Shown here one piece after another: positions 39,001-50,926 of a stretch of DNA of 64,000 nucleotides. The notes under the pieces were generated by a model. The model saw nothing but the letters and a program-made list of their open reading frames with translations. It was not told the origin of the DNA and made no database searches. The DNA is taken from the NCBI RefSeq assembly GCF_963678635.1, contig NC_087071.1, forward strand, positions 32,106,141-32,170,140, given 5' to 3'. The DNA comes from Symsagittifera roscoffensis. Lineage: Eukaryota; Xenacoelomorpha; Acoela; Convolutidae. Position 1 is the first letter of the stretch. Each line of letters begins with the position of its first letter. The position numbers were made by a program, and so were the translations under genes.

Positions 39001-42000
39001 GATAACCAATTTTCACTCCAAAAGTCAGCGGCTCAAGGACCACCTTGATCTATGCTTTTGTTAATTTTGTTTGAGGTTTAACCAGCAATTCCTGAAAAAA
39101 AAAATAATTGAATAAAGGTTTTAAGCAGTGCACTACAACGGTTCAGTGTATAGAGCTAATCAGATCATATATCGGCCTTTACCATGGATAGTTGATGGGG
39201 GTAGGGGGTGGGAGCAGGGGCGGATTTAAGTGGGGGGACGCCTTCCCTCAGGGATTCGACCCCCTGCCGACCCAAAGGGTCCCCCTTTTGAACTATTTTG
39301 AGATATCGATTTTGGTGACGGAACCTAAAATTTTTCTAAAGGTGCCTTTGGCGCCAATATATACTTATTTAAAGGGGGCAGCGCGCGCCGAAAAAGCGCG
39401 ATTTTTAGGTCAAAATTTTCCAACAGTTTTTTGGCCTGTTTTTGCCTACGGCGCAAAAAATTTGACCAAAACGGTCTTTTTGATGCTTTGGGAGAGCTCG
39501 GAAAATCAGTTTGGTCGACCTATAAAAAAGTCGACAAAATTTTTGAAAATCCGCCCCCCTCGAAAAAATCCTAGATCCGCCCCTGGGTGGGAGTATGATC
39601 TTTCTCATGATAGACCCCAGACTAGATACAAAAACATTATAGCACCTACACTGAGCTTACCAAAATGGGGGCTTTAAAGGGAAAGACACGATAAATGGTG
39701 CTAATTTGAGTTGATTCATGGATGATTCATTATATCTCAACCTAGTGTGTGTTGATAGGACATAGAAGCAATACAGTCCTCGTACAAAGAAGACGAACTT
39801 CTATCTTCGTCATCAGCAAACAGTTATAACCACCATAACTATTTCCACCACCAGCCACAGACAGTTGAACTACCGAGCTGTTCTTTTGACTCCTACAAGG
39901 AGAACTACAAGTTTGGACTACCGGCTAGACATCATCTTTCCTCTCAAGTGATGAGCATTTCGATAAGTTAAAAGGATACTTCAATTTTAATTGTATTTGC
40001 TTCAGTTATGGCTAGCTATTCGTAGTTTGGAAAATTGAATAGTTTGGATAGTTTGGAAAACTGAATGAAAATTGAAGAAAAGTGAATTTTCATGGGACAA
40101 TCGATGGTAGCCTTAAAAACGTTTTAAAAGCCAATTTCATCATTAAAGATATGAAAGTCCGTCAAAATTAAGGTTTGAATTGGGCCAAGATTCGGTAAAC
40201 CTCGAAAAGATTATTCGACTGTTTTTCTCACAGACGAATATGACGTTTATAATTAATCTGTCAGGTAATGATATCTTCATTTTTTGAGATTTATAAAATG
40301 AAATTGCAGTTTGATTTCAAAACTTAAACGGTATAATTAATGGTGGACTTAACTGAAATTGCTCACCACTTGTTTTAACAGCTAGAAGAACAGACAACAT
40401 GCGATGCGAAACTTTCATTTGATAAATCTTTATCTGTCGACCTTCTAGAACCTTCTTTAAAAGAGAACGTTCTTCTTTTTGACATCGATAACTTGCTCGC
40501 TACTAACGAATCATCAATAGAACCACAAGGACCTGCCCAAACTAGAAACGAGTTTCAAAATGAATTCGGATCGGAGTTATTGTTGAATAATTCGGCACCG
40601 GAAGTGGATAATTTTGACTGGTCCTTTGATCTTTTCGAGGAGGATGACTCATTTAAATTTGGAGAGGATCAACATGCATCTATGTCGACTCATACTTTTA
40701 TCGGACCAAGAGATGAAATTGATAGTTTCGATTTGTCTGAGATAGGTTTCGATACTTTGGAGAGAATTGAACCCGTTCAGGGTACGGACGATCACTTGTA
40801 CAGAAGAAACTCAGAAGAGAGTTTCGATATGGATCTTTCACTACAGCAAACCAGTAAGTTAATGTCAGTTATGAATTAGATGATACGCATTTCTGACAAG
40901 TTTGTGCAGGATAGTTCACTTGGAGAAATAGCGAAACTAATGGATCATATTTATTAGTGGTCAAAGCAGAGTTTCATTACGACGACCTTTGAACTGTTGG
41001 CTTTTTTTCCTCTCCCACCTGCAAATTGTTCCTGGTAAAATATTTGTTCACATTTTTTTATTATGAAAAATGACAAGCGGGTTAGTTAGGCCACGACAAA
41101 CGTATGTGGACTTCATACTTAACCTTGTAAGTTTGCCGAGTGATGGATGACCATTAAGATTAACTTATTTTGTGGCTACCTTAAAGAACAGGTAGAAAAG
41201 AGTGAAATGGTTAAAATTTAAAGCTTTGATTAAAAGGTATTTTCAAGCTGAGCTGCAGATTTTTTGTACCAATCTTCGCAGGGGCGGATCTAGGATTTTC
41301 TCGAGGGGGGGGGCGGATTTTCAAAAAATTTTCCAAAATTTTGACGACCTTTTTTTTTTTTTTTAGGTCGACCAAATTGATTTTTATTTTTCGCGCTCTC
41401 CTAAAGCACTGTTTTGCCCTTATTTTGGCTAAATTTTTGAAAAAACAGTGTCAAAAAAGCCGTTTTTGGGCACTTTTTGAAAAATTTTGACAAAAAAATG
41501 CGTTTTTTTGGCGCGCGCTCCCCCTCACAAATAGCATCTATTGGCGCCGAAGGCGCCTTTAGAAAAATTTTAGGGTCGGTCGGCCAAAAATGGATTTCTG
41601 AAAAAGTATCAAAGGGGGGGACCCTTTGGGTCGGCAGGGGGTCAAATCCCTGAGGGAGGGGGCGTCCCCCCCCCCCCCCCCCCCCCTAAATCCGCCCCTG
41701 AATCTTCGTGAGCTTTCGTTTCGAATAGATTATTAATTTTATTCATATATAAAATTAACAATTTTGTTTTTGTGTATTAAGACTAGCCAACGCAGTGTAT
41801 TACTATAACTCCACTTTTTCCAACCAAACTTGCAACTAAAAGTGCTCACTTATTGCGACCTTTGCTACAATCACAATATGAATTTTTGGAAATTTCAAAG
41901 CATCTGTTCTCTGCTTTATTTATGGCCAGTTTTTTCCATTTTTTTAACAAGCGTGGCACAGATAGACGGAAGTTAGACTCCTAATCTACTGGGCGGAGGC

Positions 42001-45000
42001 TCAACGCCACACTTAATTCTATTTTTTATATATAATTGGTGGCATTTGTGATGCATAGCATTGGCAATATATTAGCATGTATAGCTGCTTCATTGAAAGC
42101 AAGTGTTGGCTAGCTTTCAAGAACCCATGTAAGACTCCAAATCTCGAGGTCGCAGGTTCGAATGCGACACAGCAAAGTTTAACTAATTCGAGGCTTATTT
42201 CTACCCTTCTTAGTTCTTTTCATAGAGCTGCTTTTTGTCATTTTCTCGCTAGTGTTTCCGAAGCGAAGCTTCGTCTCTGTGTTATTTTACAATTAAAGCT
42301 TTTGTTTTAGTATGAACTATCTTTTTTTCCAACCTAAGTCGCATATATTGTTGCGACGCAAATATTGCTGCGACAAAGTGTGTTCATTTTGAAAGTGTTC
42401 GTTTTGATCAATAACCAGCCACTAAGGGCAGCCAATGCTAAGGATATTAACACAGACTATTATATTACAAATAGCTATTTAGCTTCAAGGTATCATGGAT
42501 CTGTAGCGTAGAGGTAGGGAAGGAGACCCGCAACAAAATAAGAGGGTTCGAACCTGGGCAGGGTCGGATGTTAATGAACTTTTTTGCATACCAGTTAAAA
42601 TGCGTCCGCTCTATAAATTGAGGCATATTAGTTGGTAATTTTTTTCTTATTGATTGGTACTGCTAATGCGTCATGATTCACTTAGCAATTATGTAGACTC
42701 ATAATTGGCGTGCGTCACTTAAGAAATTTTGTAGACTCAAAGTTTTACTCATTCTGGCTTTCCCAGTAGCGTTATTGGTAATATTTTTGCTTGTGTATGC
42801 GAAGTGCAACTTTGCCTTTTTGTAATTTATTACAAACAGCAACATTAATAAATTCATCGAAATAACATCATAAAAGTGGTTAAGACTGTCGAGTGATGCC
42901 GTTAATCTTGCTCCTTGCCAAACTCAAGAAAATGATTTTTTCCCATTAATAACTTTGTTCAATGAACTCATCGCCTGGACTCTTTCATTTACTAGTTTTC
43001 TCTGTCGGAACTAAATTTTATTTTTTTTCCGTTTATTCTGCTTAATAGGTTTTGGCCTTTTTTTATTGACTTAATGGCCTCATATTGCGCCGTTTGATGA
43101 CCGAAAAGAGTTTTTGTGTGCAGGTGTAGCTGTTTTTCTGGGGGGAGCGGGACTTTTGTTAGTTTCAAATCTTTTTAGTTTTTTTTTCGGCTTGAAGGGT
43201 TTCGGCTCAGGTTTTTTTTGGCTCTGTTACCGCTTTGTAAGCGTTATTCCGATGCTAATTTCGCAAATTTAATGTCTGGGCAGGTTGTTTTTTCAAAACG
43301 ATGTTAATTCATTTTGATAGATCTAGTTGTATGTATAATTATAGAATTTGGTTTTTATTCTTAGATTTTTTTCGCTTGTTTCTGAAGTGCAGCTTCGCCT
43401 GTGTTGATGAGTGGTACCGGGTGTTCTTTTGTAAATTTCATGCTTCGCGTTTTTGTTATTTGGTAATACGCCGATACTGAAATTTGTTTTGAAACGATAC
43501 AAGGATGCCACGAACTTAGTCATTTTTTGTAGTAAACTGTTTATTTGAAAAAGATTTTCATCTAACTTTAAACCAAATACCTAATTTTTTTGTTTGCTTA
43601 AGTGACATTTCAAATCCGCGCTGGTTTCATTTGTTTAACAATGTTTCGTTATAGCGTATTTCATCTGTCCAGATCCATATCATTTTGTGACTATAGTTTT
43701 ATGCACATACCTAAGCTTTTTTCAGCAACGACGCAACCCACAGCTAACACTAACTTCTACTTAACCAATCACGCAATCGCTACAACCCACCATCAATACC
43801 CACTAGAATACAACCACCACCACATCGACTCAGGTTCGAATCCCACCCACGCCAACGCCATTATCCGACATAACACAGCTACAAAAACGACGACGACGCA
43901 CCAACAACCTACTTCAGCTACCGAAGCACGATCGGTCAAACCAGATCAACCCGAGGACAGAAACCACCGAGCTACGACAACAACTTCTACTACACTTGAA
44001 AACAGCCCAGAAGACATACAACCAATCTTGCCATTTAGTCCACTTATACATGCTAATTCAGTACCATTAGGCACTACCAACAATGTGACTTGTTCGAATC
44101 ATAGCTACCCTAAAAAATGGTCAGACGATGAAAGTTTATTAAGCCCAGCTCAGAAATTATCACCTGAACCACTGTTGGTGAAACTTGAAAGTGAAGTTGA
44201 ATTTAAAACAGAAGAAAGTAATGAAAAAAGAGAAGGCGTAAAATCTCGAAATCGCGAGGCGAAGAAAACGACTACTACAGCAAATTCGTCGCGAAGTCGT
44301 GAGGGGCCGACAACAGCCGAAAACCGCATACGAGAAGAGGATGTTCTCTCTGTGCTGGCGACGAGAGGAGTTACGAGGGAGCATATAGTGAATTGTTTGC
44401 TGGATGATTTCCACAGGATAGTGGCTGTTTTGAGAACAGAGGAACATAGACAGACAGTGAAAGAAATTAGAAAGCGAGGTAAGTGCGATCACCAGTGAAT
44501 TTAGAGGAAGCGTACTTTAAATGTTTTGGTCTAAATTTTCCAAAAATTTCCTAAAATGCCTTTCTTGGCATATTTATTTTTTTAATTTTGCTTGCGGCGC
44601 AGACATTTTGGTCCAAATATGGTCTATATAGTGATTGGTGAGAGCTCAAAAAATCAGTTTGGTCGACCTAAAAAAAGGTAGAAAATTTAAGATTTTTTGA
44701 AAATCCGCCTCTCAGCTCACTTTATTGTGTCAAAAATCAAAAAATTATTGATGAAAAATTTATATTATGGTTTTTATAATAGCTGACATAATTTAATTGT
44801 AATCGCGGAGATTAAAAAATTGGTACTGATTTTTAGTAGCGTTTTGAGCAGGGGAGTGGGTTGAAGGGTACAACCCCCCCCCCCCCCCCCCCCCCCACCC
44901 ACCGACGAATTCGGTGCCCTCGTCACCCACAATGTTCCCCTTGGTACTATACGCTAAGGGTCTCCCTTGATAGTAACAGGTGCCCTTGGCGCTAAATCAA

Positions 45001-46765
45001 ATATTTGTAAAGGAGAGCGCAAACCTTCGAAAATGTGCTCAAAATGGTGCTCTTGTGACTTTTTCTCAAAATCTGTTAAAAACTTTATTCAACTTCTGTC
45101 GATATTATTTGAGTTTGTGAATCATTTCAAGGTCGCAACAAATTGGCAGCTAAAAGAGTGCGAAGCAAAACCTCAACGAAACTAGACGAAACAAGATCAA
45201 ATATAGAGGAGTTAAAAGCAAGACGAGAGGAACTCCTTCAAAGGCGGCAGAAATTACTAGAAAAGTTGAATCGTCAGAAACAAATGTAAGTAAATATTCA
45301 GAAAACCGTCAGTAAATAGGTTTGCTTTTTTTATCGTCTGAATTAGTTCTCGATGAAATTCACGAATTTTTTTAACCTTGCAAATTGATGAAAAGTCAGT
45401 TAATGGTTGAAATTTACAGATGAAGCCAATTGACATTTTTGGTCATTTTGTCCTTATCTGCGTTTTTTCCAACGCAGATGAAACAGTGTTACGCAATTAT
45501 TTCGCTATTTGTTTCAGCAATAAAGACCTCTTGTCACAAATGCGTTCAAAATAAGACCAGCCAAACAAACCTCTCGACTATTGTTAAGCAGGATTTGGGG
45601 AACTGGTTTCAGCACAGAATACAGCCAACAGTACTCGACTGACAAAGCGACTTGACTTCGAATCTCGTTTGATTTATATCACAAAATGTAGTGCCTGAAA
45701 ATGATAATGATGTTGTGCTACTATAGTACGATTTCTTTTTTGGGTATTGTATTTAATGCAAGTAGACTAGATTTGGAAATTATTTCATTCGTAAATCAGT
45801 TGTATAAATAATTAATTAGGTTAATTGAAGCTCAATTTTAGATTTTTTTTATCTGAGTTTTCACTAATTGCAAACCTTCTATCTGGAAAAGTCAAATTTT
45901 TCGGTAGAGTTACTTTATTTTTTAAATTAGTTTTCTTTAAAATAGTCAAAATGTAATAAATGAGGCGATTTTTAAAGTGAAAGTGGACGAAGTTAGTTTC
46001 ACTCATTTAGATCGAATAATTTTGTATTTTCCTGAAAATTTCTGCGAATTATGAACGCTCTCTAATGGGCGCTGATCAAAAGAGTTTAGAATAAGGCCGT
46101 TGTTTTTTCCAGAGAAAACCTGCTGATTAATGCTCATTTTCTATTTGAATGTGAGTTTTTACTGGAGGGAACAAAGTCAAATTTTTTTTCTTTTAGAAAA
46201 TCGAACAAATACCTCTAAACAAATCTCCAAAGTTCGTCTCAAATGATCATCATTTTGTGGGAAACATGTAAAAAAACGCAATCACATCCGTTGTTGTGAA
46301 AAATGCAAATTAAATACGCGGTCATGTAAATGAAGGAGTTATATAGTATAGAGAAGTTCTTCTAGGGAGTCAACTTCTTCTAGGGAGTTTTTACTTGTTT
46401 GCACGTTTTTTCAATTTTCAAAGAGGAGTTCAAACGATGAAAAGCGAAATTTCAACGGAAAGTTACAAAAATAGCTCTTGGATTTTTACGGCAAATTGAC
46501 CCATGCGAATTTCTAACATTTTATTATCATTTCTTAAAGCGAAAGAAAAATACGCTCGCGAATAGCAGAATTGCAAATGAAGCGAGAAATGGAAATTGAG
46601 GATCAGTTTCAAAAAATGATATCATATCTGTTTTTCCCTCAGAATAAAAATGATAGTTTCCTGTTTCTCTTGAATTGGTTAACTTTGAAAATTTTTAATG
46701 ACTTGTGGTTCTTAAAAGTTACGGCTTACATTGGTTTTCTTAATTTTCAGATTTCTGATAATTGA
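36085..46765 (+). CDS. Cap'n'collar-type bZIP transcription factor (6 exons, about 723 aa)
   Basis: Exons: 36085-36462, 39759-39947, 40382-40853, 43726-44478, 45132-45285, 46540-46765; phases agree throughout (2172 bases). Exon 1 opens with a hydrophobic segment, MKKLIAAHILFLCLI, comparable to the ER-anchoring start of Nrf1/SKN-1A. Exons 2-3 are acidic (for example FDLFEEDDSF), typical of activation regions. Exon 4 is Thr/His-rich, then basic. It ends with a CNC-like region leading into VKEIRKRG, and exon 5 continues RNKLAAKRVRSK, the basic DNA-contact region (Asn-x7-Arg), then a zipper running into exon 6. CNC proteins (Nrf, NF-E2, SKN-1) drive stress and detoxification genes. The usual Cys/Ser before the last Arg of the signature is Val here. 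AATAAA lies 7 bases after the stop. Exon 2 has a weak donor (CAA|GTGATG), and small extra exons in the long introns are possible. Confidence 0.75.
36500..36668 (-). repeat. tRNA-Ser-like SINE in bZIP intron 1
   Basis: On the minus strand the sequence starts GCCGTGGCTGAGAGGGCCAG, which fits a tRNA-Ser 5' half with A box. A B box AGTTCGAATCCC follows near 36600-36611. A non-tRNA body (GGAGGGGTCCTCCTC, hairpin-like) follows to about 36500. Confidence 0.6.
39215..39585. mobile_element. hAT-type MITE with perfect 8-bp target duplication
   Basis: 371 bp with inverted ends CAGGGGCGGAT...ATCCGCCCCTG, flanked on both sides by GGTGGGAG (39207-39214 and 39586-39593). An 8-bp duplication with such ends fits the hAT superfamily. 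No transposase is encoded. It sits in intron 1 of the bZIP gene, 173 bases before exon 2. Confidence 0.9.
41279..41700. mobile_element. hAT-type MITE, second intact copy
   Basis: About 422 bp, the same family in opposite orientation, with ends CAGGGGCGGATCTAGG...TAAATCCGCCCCTG. It is flanked by AATCTTCG on both sides (41271-41278 and 41701-41708). It contains a run of more than 20 C near 41666-41686 and a long T run near 41350-41364. It lies in intron 3 of the bZIP gene. Confidence 0.9.
41780..42060. repeat. Dispersed repeat, copy A
   Basis: It shares with 55840-56050 a body containing CTAACC/CCAACC, TTGCAACTAAAAGTG, TTCACTTATT and TTCTCTGCTTTATTT-like blocks. It ends in a tRNA-like stretch (GTGGCACAGATAGACGG...GACTCCTAATCTAC). 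Probably a SINE family; the boundaries are approximate. Confidence 0.5.
42120..42305 (+). repeat. SINE-like segment with B box
   Basis: CAGGTTCGAATGCG near 42151-42164 resembles a pol III B box. The tail (GAAGCGAAGCTTCGTCTCTGTG) resembles the tails of the repeats at 42490-42835 and 50237-50465. Confidence 0.4.
42490..42835 (+). repeat. tRNA-derived SINE, copy with head
   Basis: The head has an A-box-like TAGCGTAGAGGTAG and a B box GGGTTCGAACCTG (about 42500-42570). The body that follows (CTATAAATTGAGGC, GGTACTGCTAATGC, CACTTAAGAAATTTTGTAG, CCCAGTAGCGTTAT) recurs at 50237-50465. Confidence 0.65.
44535..45012. mobile_element. Degenerate MITE-related sequences
   Basis: Two decayed stretches resemble the hAT MITE family. 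44535-44715 has GGCGC, TTGGTCGACCTAAAA and AAATCCGCC. 44849-45012 has CAGGGGAGTGGG, a long C run, GACGAATTCGG and GGCGCTAAAT. They lie in the intron before the bZIP DNA-binding exon. Ends and duplications are lost. Confidence 0.5.
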
Positions 46766-48189
46766 AAAGAAAATAAAAAATGGGTAGTTGTTAAAGTTTC
46801 TTTCAACGAAATTATTATTAAGGCCAACAACACGCATTAAAGTTTCTGAATACTGTCATTAAAGTGTTACGGAAAATAAAAACGCTACTAATTTTTAATT
46901 TGATAAGTAAATTTCAGTTTAGGATTTCAGCAGCGAAACAGTTTTTTCCTCTGAGACTCAAAGTTACAAACAAAATTCAAAAATGTAAGCTTATTTTTTA
47001 CTTTTCTAAGTTCACTGACTCTTCAACAACTCTGCTGGCTATGTTTTTTTCGGTTTCGATGAGTTCATTCACGTGTCTGACTTCCTTGACTCCTGGTTTT
47101 TCTTAGTCAATTATGTGCGAAGTGTGAATGAAGAGGTTTGTGTGGTGCAGGGGTTGGATGTTTCAATATGGCGCAGCAAGGGTTGGATTTAATCAAACCC
47201 CCCCCCCCCCCGCAGTCGAAGTTTTTCTTAAAGTCTAATCTCTCTTTATTCTGGTCATAATCCTTTCTAAAACTCAAATGAGAGAACCTTTAGCTGTGTA
47301 ATTTGTTGATTTGTTATTCTCGGTAGTTCAGAAAGTATTTAAATTTAAAAAATGGAAGTTAAGTTGTAACGGAAACAACTTCAAGAATTATGACATTTCA
47401 ACGAACTAGATTTTTCAACGGACGCGAAACAACAATTTTTGTATAATCATGAAATTTTTCGAAGAAGGGAACAATTTGTTTAGATTTGACACATATCCAT
47501 TAAAAATCCCACCATCAAAGAACACCAAAAAGCAGCATGAAGGCGATAATTGTACCATTGCATTTGCATTCATTTTTACCCATCGATTTCTATTATTTTT
47601 TTTACAATTTCTTTTCTTGAAAGCATCTTGGTTAACTCTGTCACGTTTCCAAAACATAATTATTTAGTGACAGCCCGCCTATAGTTTCGTATCATTTTTC
47701 ATTCAAACAACGTGCGCTTAAAAATGCCATTTCATGATTCACGACTTGAAATGATTTTAGTTTTCAAGCTCACTTTTTTATTTTCACATTTTTCGCTAAA
47801 AGGCACATAAAAAACTAGCCTTCCTCTGTGAAAGTGAAAATTCAGCCTACAATATCCAAGTATCAAACGTTGCATTCGGTTTTCTCGTAGTCTGATAAGG
47901 AAAATTCTACTAAAGTTTCTACATTTTGACTAAAACTTTAAATTACATTCGAAGAGATAAAACATGAAACAATTAATTTAATTAGATTCAAATTTCAATT
48001 TTTGTCTCCTGTTTGATGAAAATGCATTCATGGGATTGGGTTGGTTGCCAATAAACGACTCTGTCAAATTTCAGTTAAACGGTTCAGTCAAGAGAACAGG
48101 TGGTAGGAATTTTCTTTGCTTGAGCGGGCATGTTCTAATATTAATAGAAAAATAGTTTTGGGCTTAATTCCGTTTGCAGTTTAGTCCAT

Positions 48190-49000
48190 TTTTAAGAGTT
48201 CTGAACGTAGTGAGAACTCTTTATATAGGTCTTGGTGATTTTTTTTTGTTTAAGAGAATGAACGTAGTGAAGACTCTTATATAGGTCTTGCTGACTTTTT
48301 TTGTTTGTTCTTTTTTCAGGAAAAAGTCTTAAAATATTGATGCACTTAAGTATAATGCAATTTTTGAGTTCAATTGAAATTCATCTGCTGAAAGTGACGT
48401 ATTGATTCAGTTTATTCAAGTTGGTTTCATGTTATCAAAAAGTTCAAAGAGTGTACAGGGCATCTATTTTTTTCTTTCAATTTCGAAAGTTGAGATTTTT
48501 TCAAGAAAGTCAATGTTTTTTTTTCTGTTTACTTGCGTTCATTACTCTTTTCCAATTTTCGATTGGCTGTTTTTTTCAGGAAAAAGTCTCAAAGTTTGTT
48601 CACGCTCAATTTTGGTTTTTCGTGGTTTGATTTCTATTCACGTTCAGTGCATTTCCATTGTTAAAATGAAGGTAACTTCTACTGTTGAACTGCAAAATTG
48701 TAAAGGTAACTAAAAACGTTGTCGACATCAAACTTTTAAAATGGAAATTAACTATTAGATTTGCCTATTGATCCTTTTTTCTCAAATTGGGCTTATTTTA
48801 ACAAAAAAGTGTCCATCATAAATTGTTCTGCAAATTCGAAGAGCTTTAAGGCCATCTATTTTTTTCTTCGAAATTGAAAAGTTGACGTTTTTTTTTTTGA
48901 AAAAACAAGTCAATTTGTTTCAAGTTTCGTTGAATTCATTACTCTTTTCCAACTGTCAGTTGGCTATGTTTTGAAATTTTCACCGTTTATTAGAAACTTT
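48190..49000. repeat. Copies of an AT-rich dispersed repeat family
   Basis: Recurring blocks are TTTTTTCAGGAAAAAGTC, AAGTTTGTTCACGCTCAATT, GAGCTTTAAGGCC and TTCGAAAGTTGA. The same blocks recur at 52500-53120, 55357-55760, 56480-56830 and around 58760-58800. The order is kept, so these are true copies of one family, not chance. Confidence 0.6.
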
Positions 49001-50236
49001 TGGTTTTCTCGTTAACCACTGTGCTACCGTGATTGAAAGTAATTAAAACAAGTTCAAGGGGTGAACCCTGCATTAACGGATTCTCCCAATTTTGGCAAGG
49101 AATCAGCTGTGGTTTTGGAAATGTTGAATTTTGACACATTTTGAAATTTACGCCCAATCTTCGGCAACATTATATTTCTCAAAATTATTAAACATGTACT
49201 TCCAGCTTTAGCTGGGCCTCTAGTTTGAGACAATAAAAATCAGATAAGCCTTCATAAATTCAGTCCTGCGATGCAAAAATTTTATAATTGTAGCGCTCAT
49301 TTTTTGAAGCAGGGATTCTTGAGATTTAAGACGATCTGAATAACTCAGTTTTGTCCATTTAAAAAATATGGCGTTGTTGTTGTTTGTAGCTGCTAACAGG
49401 ATGGTCTTTCATTTCATGTTTTCCGTTTCCTCTATTTACAGTGATCCATAATCAAAGATTGTGAGTATTGATTCATCATTTCGTCTCATCCGTGAAACAC
49501 TACTCTACACTAATTAATTGCCGGGACCCCCCACCGGCAACACAAATCGACTTCTTCGATTATTTTGATAGCAACCCCCCCCCCTATGAAAAACGTCTTT
49601 TTTGGTCGGAAAATGTCCACCCCAAGGTAATTTTTGATTTCTGCGAATTGCGTTCTGTAAAGCAACTGTGGCTTTCACAGCTTTCGTTGAGATCGGGAAG
49701 GCTCCTTTTTAAAGTACTGAGTGAAACCCGTTCTAGAAGGCAGTTTTTGGTACTCTTTGCTCGGTTCAAGCATGCAGTTTTCAGCTAGTCTGGAGAACCT
49801 AGAAAAGTTCCTAATGTGCCGTTTTGTTGGTAAGTTGAGCCATTTCGCGACTTAAAGAATTAGTAAAAAAAAATTGTGAGATCCTAGTCTTTGATTTTTT
49901 ATATCATTCAATAAGTATTGTCGTCCAGCGCTTAAATTTGGAAAATTATTTCATCTGTGATCATTTTTTGTAAAGTTATGGGGGTTTAAAAATTGCCATT
50001 TTGGCCAATTTGGGACAATTAACGCGCGATATGTTTCGCGCTATTAAAGCGTAAGCGGAGATATAATCCGTCATAGAAATCGTTCCAAATTGGTTGAAGG
50101 AAGCTTATATGCCATAACTGATTTGTTACTAGGAGCGAAGTTTGTCACTTTGTACTTAATATGGCGTGTGGGGGGATGATTTCACAAAAAATCTCAAATT
50201 AAAAAAAAATTTATTTTTATTACATTTAGTTTTTTC

Positions 50237-50465
50237 TTGTTATTACTGCTCCATAGACTGCTCTGTAAGTTGAGGCGTGTTAATTGATAAATTGTTTTAA
50301 ATCAAATTGACTGGTACTGCTAATGCATCATAATTAGCGTGCATCACTTAAGAAATTTTGTAGACTCAAAGTTTTGCTCATCCAGTTGTTCCCAGTAGCG
50401 TTATGGCTTATATTTTTGTTTGTGTATGAGACGTGCAACTTCACCTCTGTGTCTAAAGTAACATA
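50237..50465 (+). repeat. SINE body, second copy
   Basis: Clearly homologous to 42600-42835: TAAGTTGAGGCGTGTTAATTG, GACTGGTACTGCTAATGC, CACTTAAGAAATTTTGTAG, CCCAGTAGCGTTAT. The tRNA-like head is not obvious here. Confidence 0.65.
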
Positions 50466-50874
50466 AAATTCCCCAACCCTGAGGACAAGCACTCAATCAA
50501 ATTTACGCAGCCTTTCTGTATCATATTTTTTTTGTTCTATTTAAAGATTTTGCGCCTCAATTTAAAAGTGTTTAATTGTCAAAGATAGCTAATCAGATTT
50601 ACAGTCTCTCACAAGAGCACCCTTGGTTAGTGGAAAATCCTGGGTTTTCTGTTGGAGTCATGGCCTTTACGTTGGAAATATATACAATCATTTAATACGC
50701 AGGTAAGTTCGAGTTGAGTGTTAGAATTGAATTGAATGTAAAAGTGAAAAGCAATTGTTGCATATGAATTTTAATTATATCGTTTTTTAACCTTAGCTGC
50801 ATTGAAATTCTAGGGAGACTTACATTTTGTTCACGTTCAAATCATCGCAAACCAATTCTTAATGCCGCTAACAT

Positions 50875-50885
50875 TATAATTTCAG
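50875..50885 (+). promoter_or_regulatory. Splice acceptor upstream of MRPS5 (possible trans-splice site)
   Basis: TATAATTTCAG ends 41 bases before the start ATG. The short leader behind it contains two minimal uORFs (ATGCGGTTCTGA and ATGTTCTGA). No upstream exon is apparent. Confidence 0.4.
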
Positions 50886-50926
50886 ATGCGGTTCTGAAAA
50901 CTACAATTCTTAGAATTATGTTCTGA

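Larger units (their letters stand above)
46766..50874. other. Intergenic region between the bZIP gene and MRPS5
   Basis: No gene seen. AATAAA at 46772 probably ends the bZIP transcript. The region holds a C-rich MITE relic near 47150-47215 and another near 49520-49590. Direct duplicates of TATATAGGTCTTG lie near 48225-48290. Two stretches (48400-48720 and 48780-49000) belong to the family found in MRPS5 introns. A SINE copy lies at 50237-50465. Confidence 0.5.

Noticed and set aside
32560-42580. Functional tRNA genes at the B-box sites.
   Set aside because: None folds into a complete cloverleaf with matching acceptor arms; they are SINE heads or pseudogenes.
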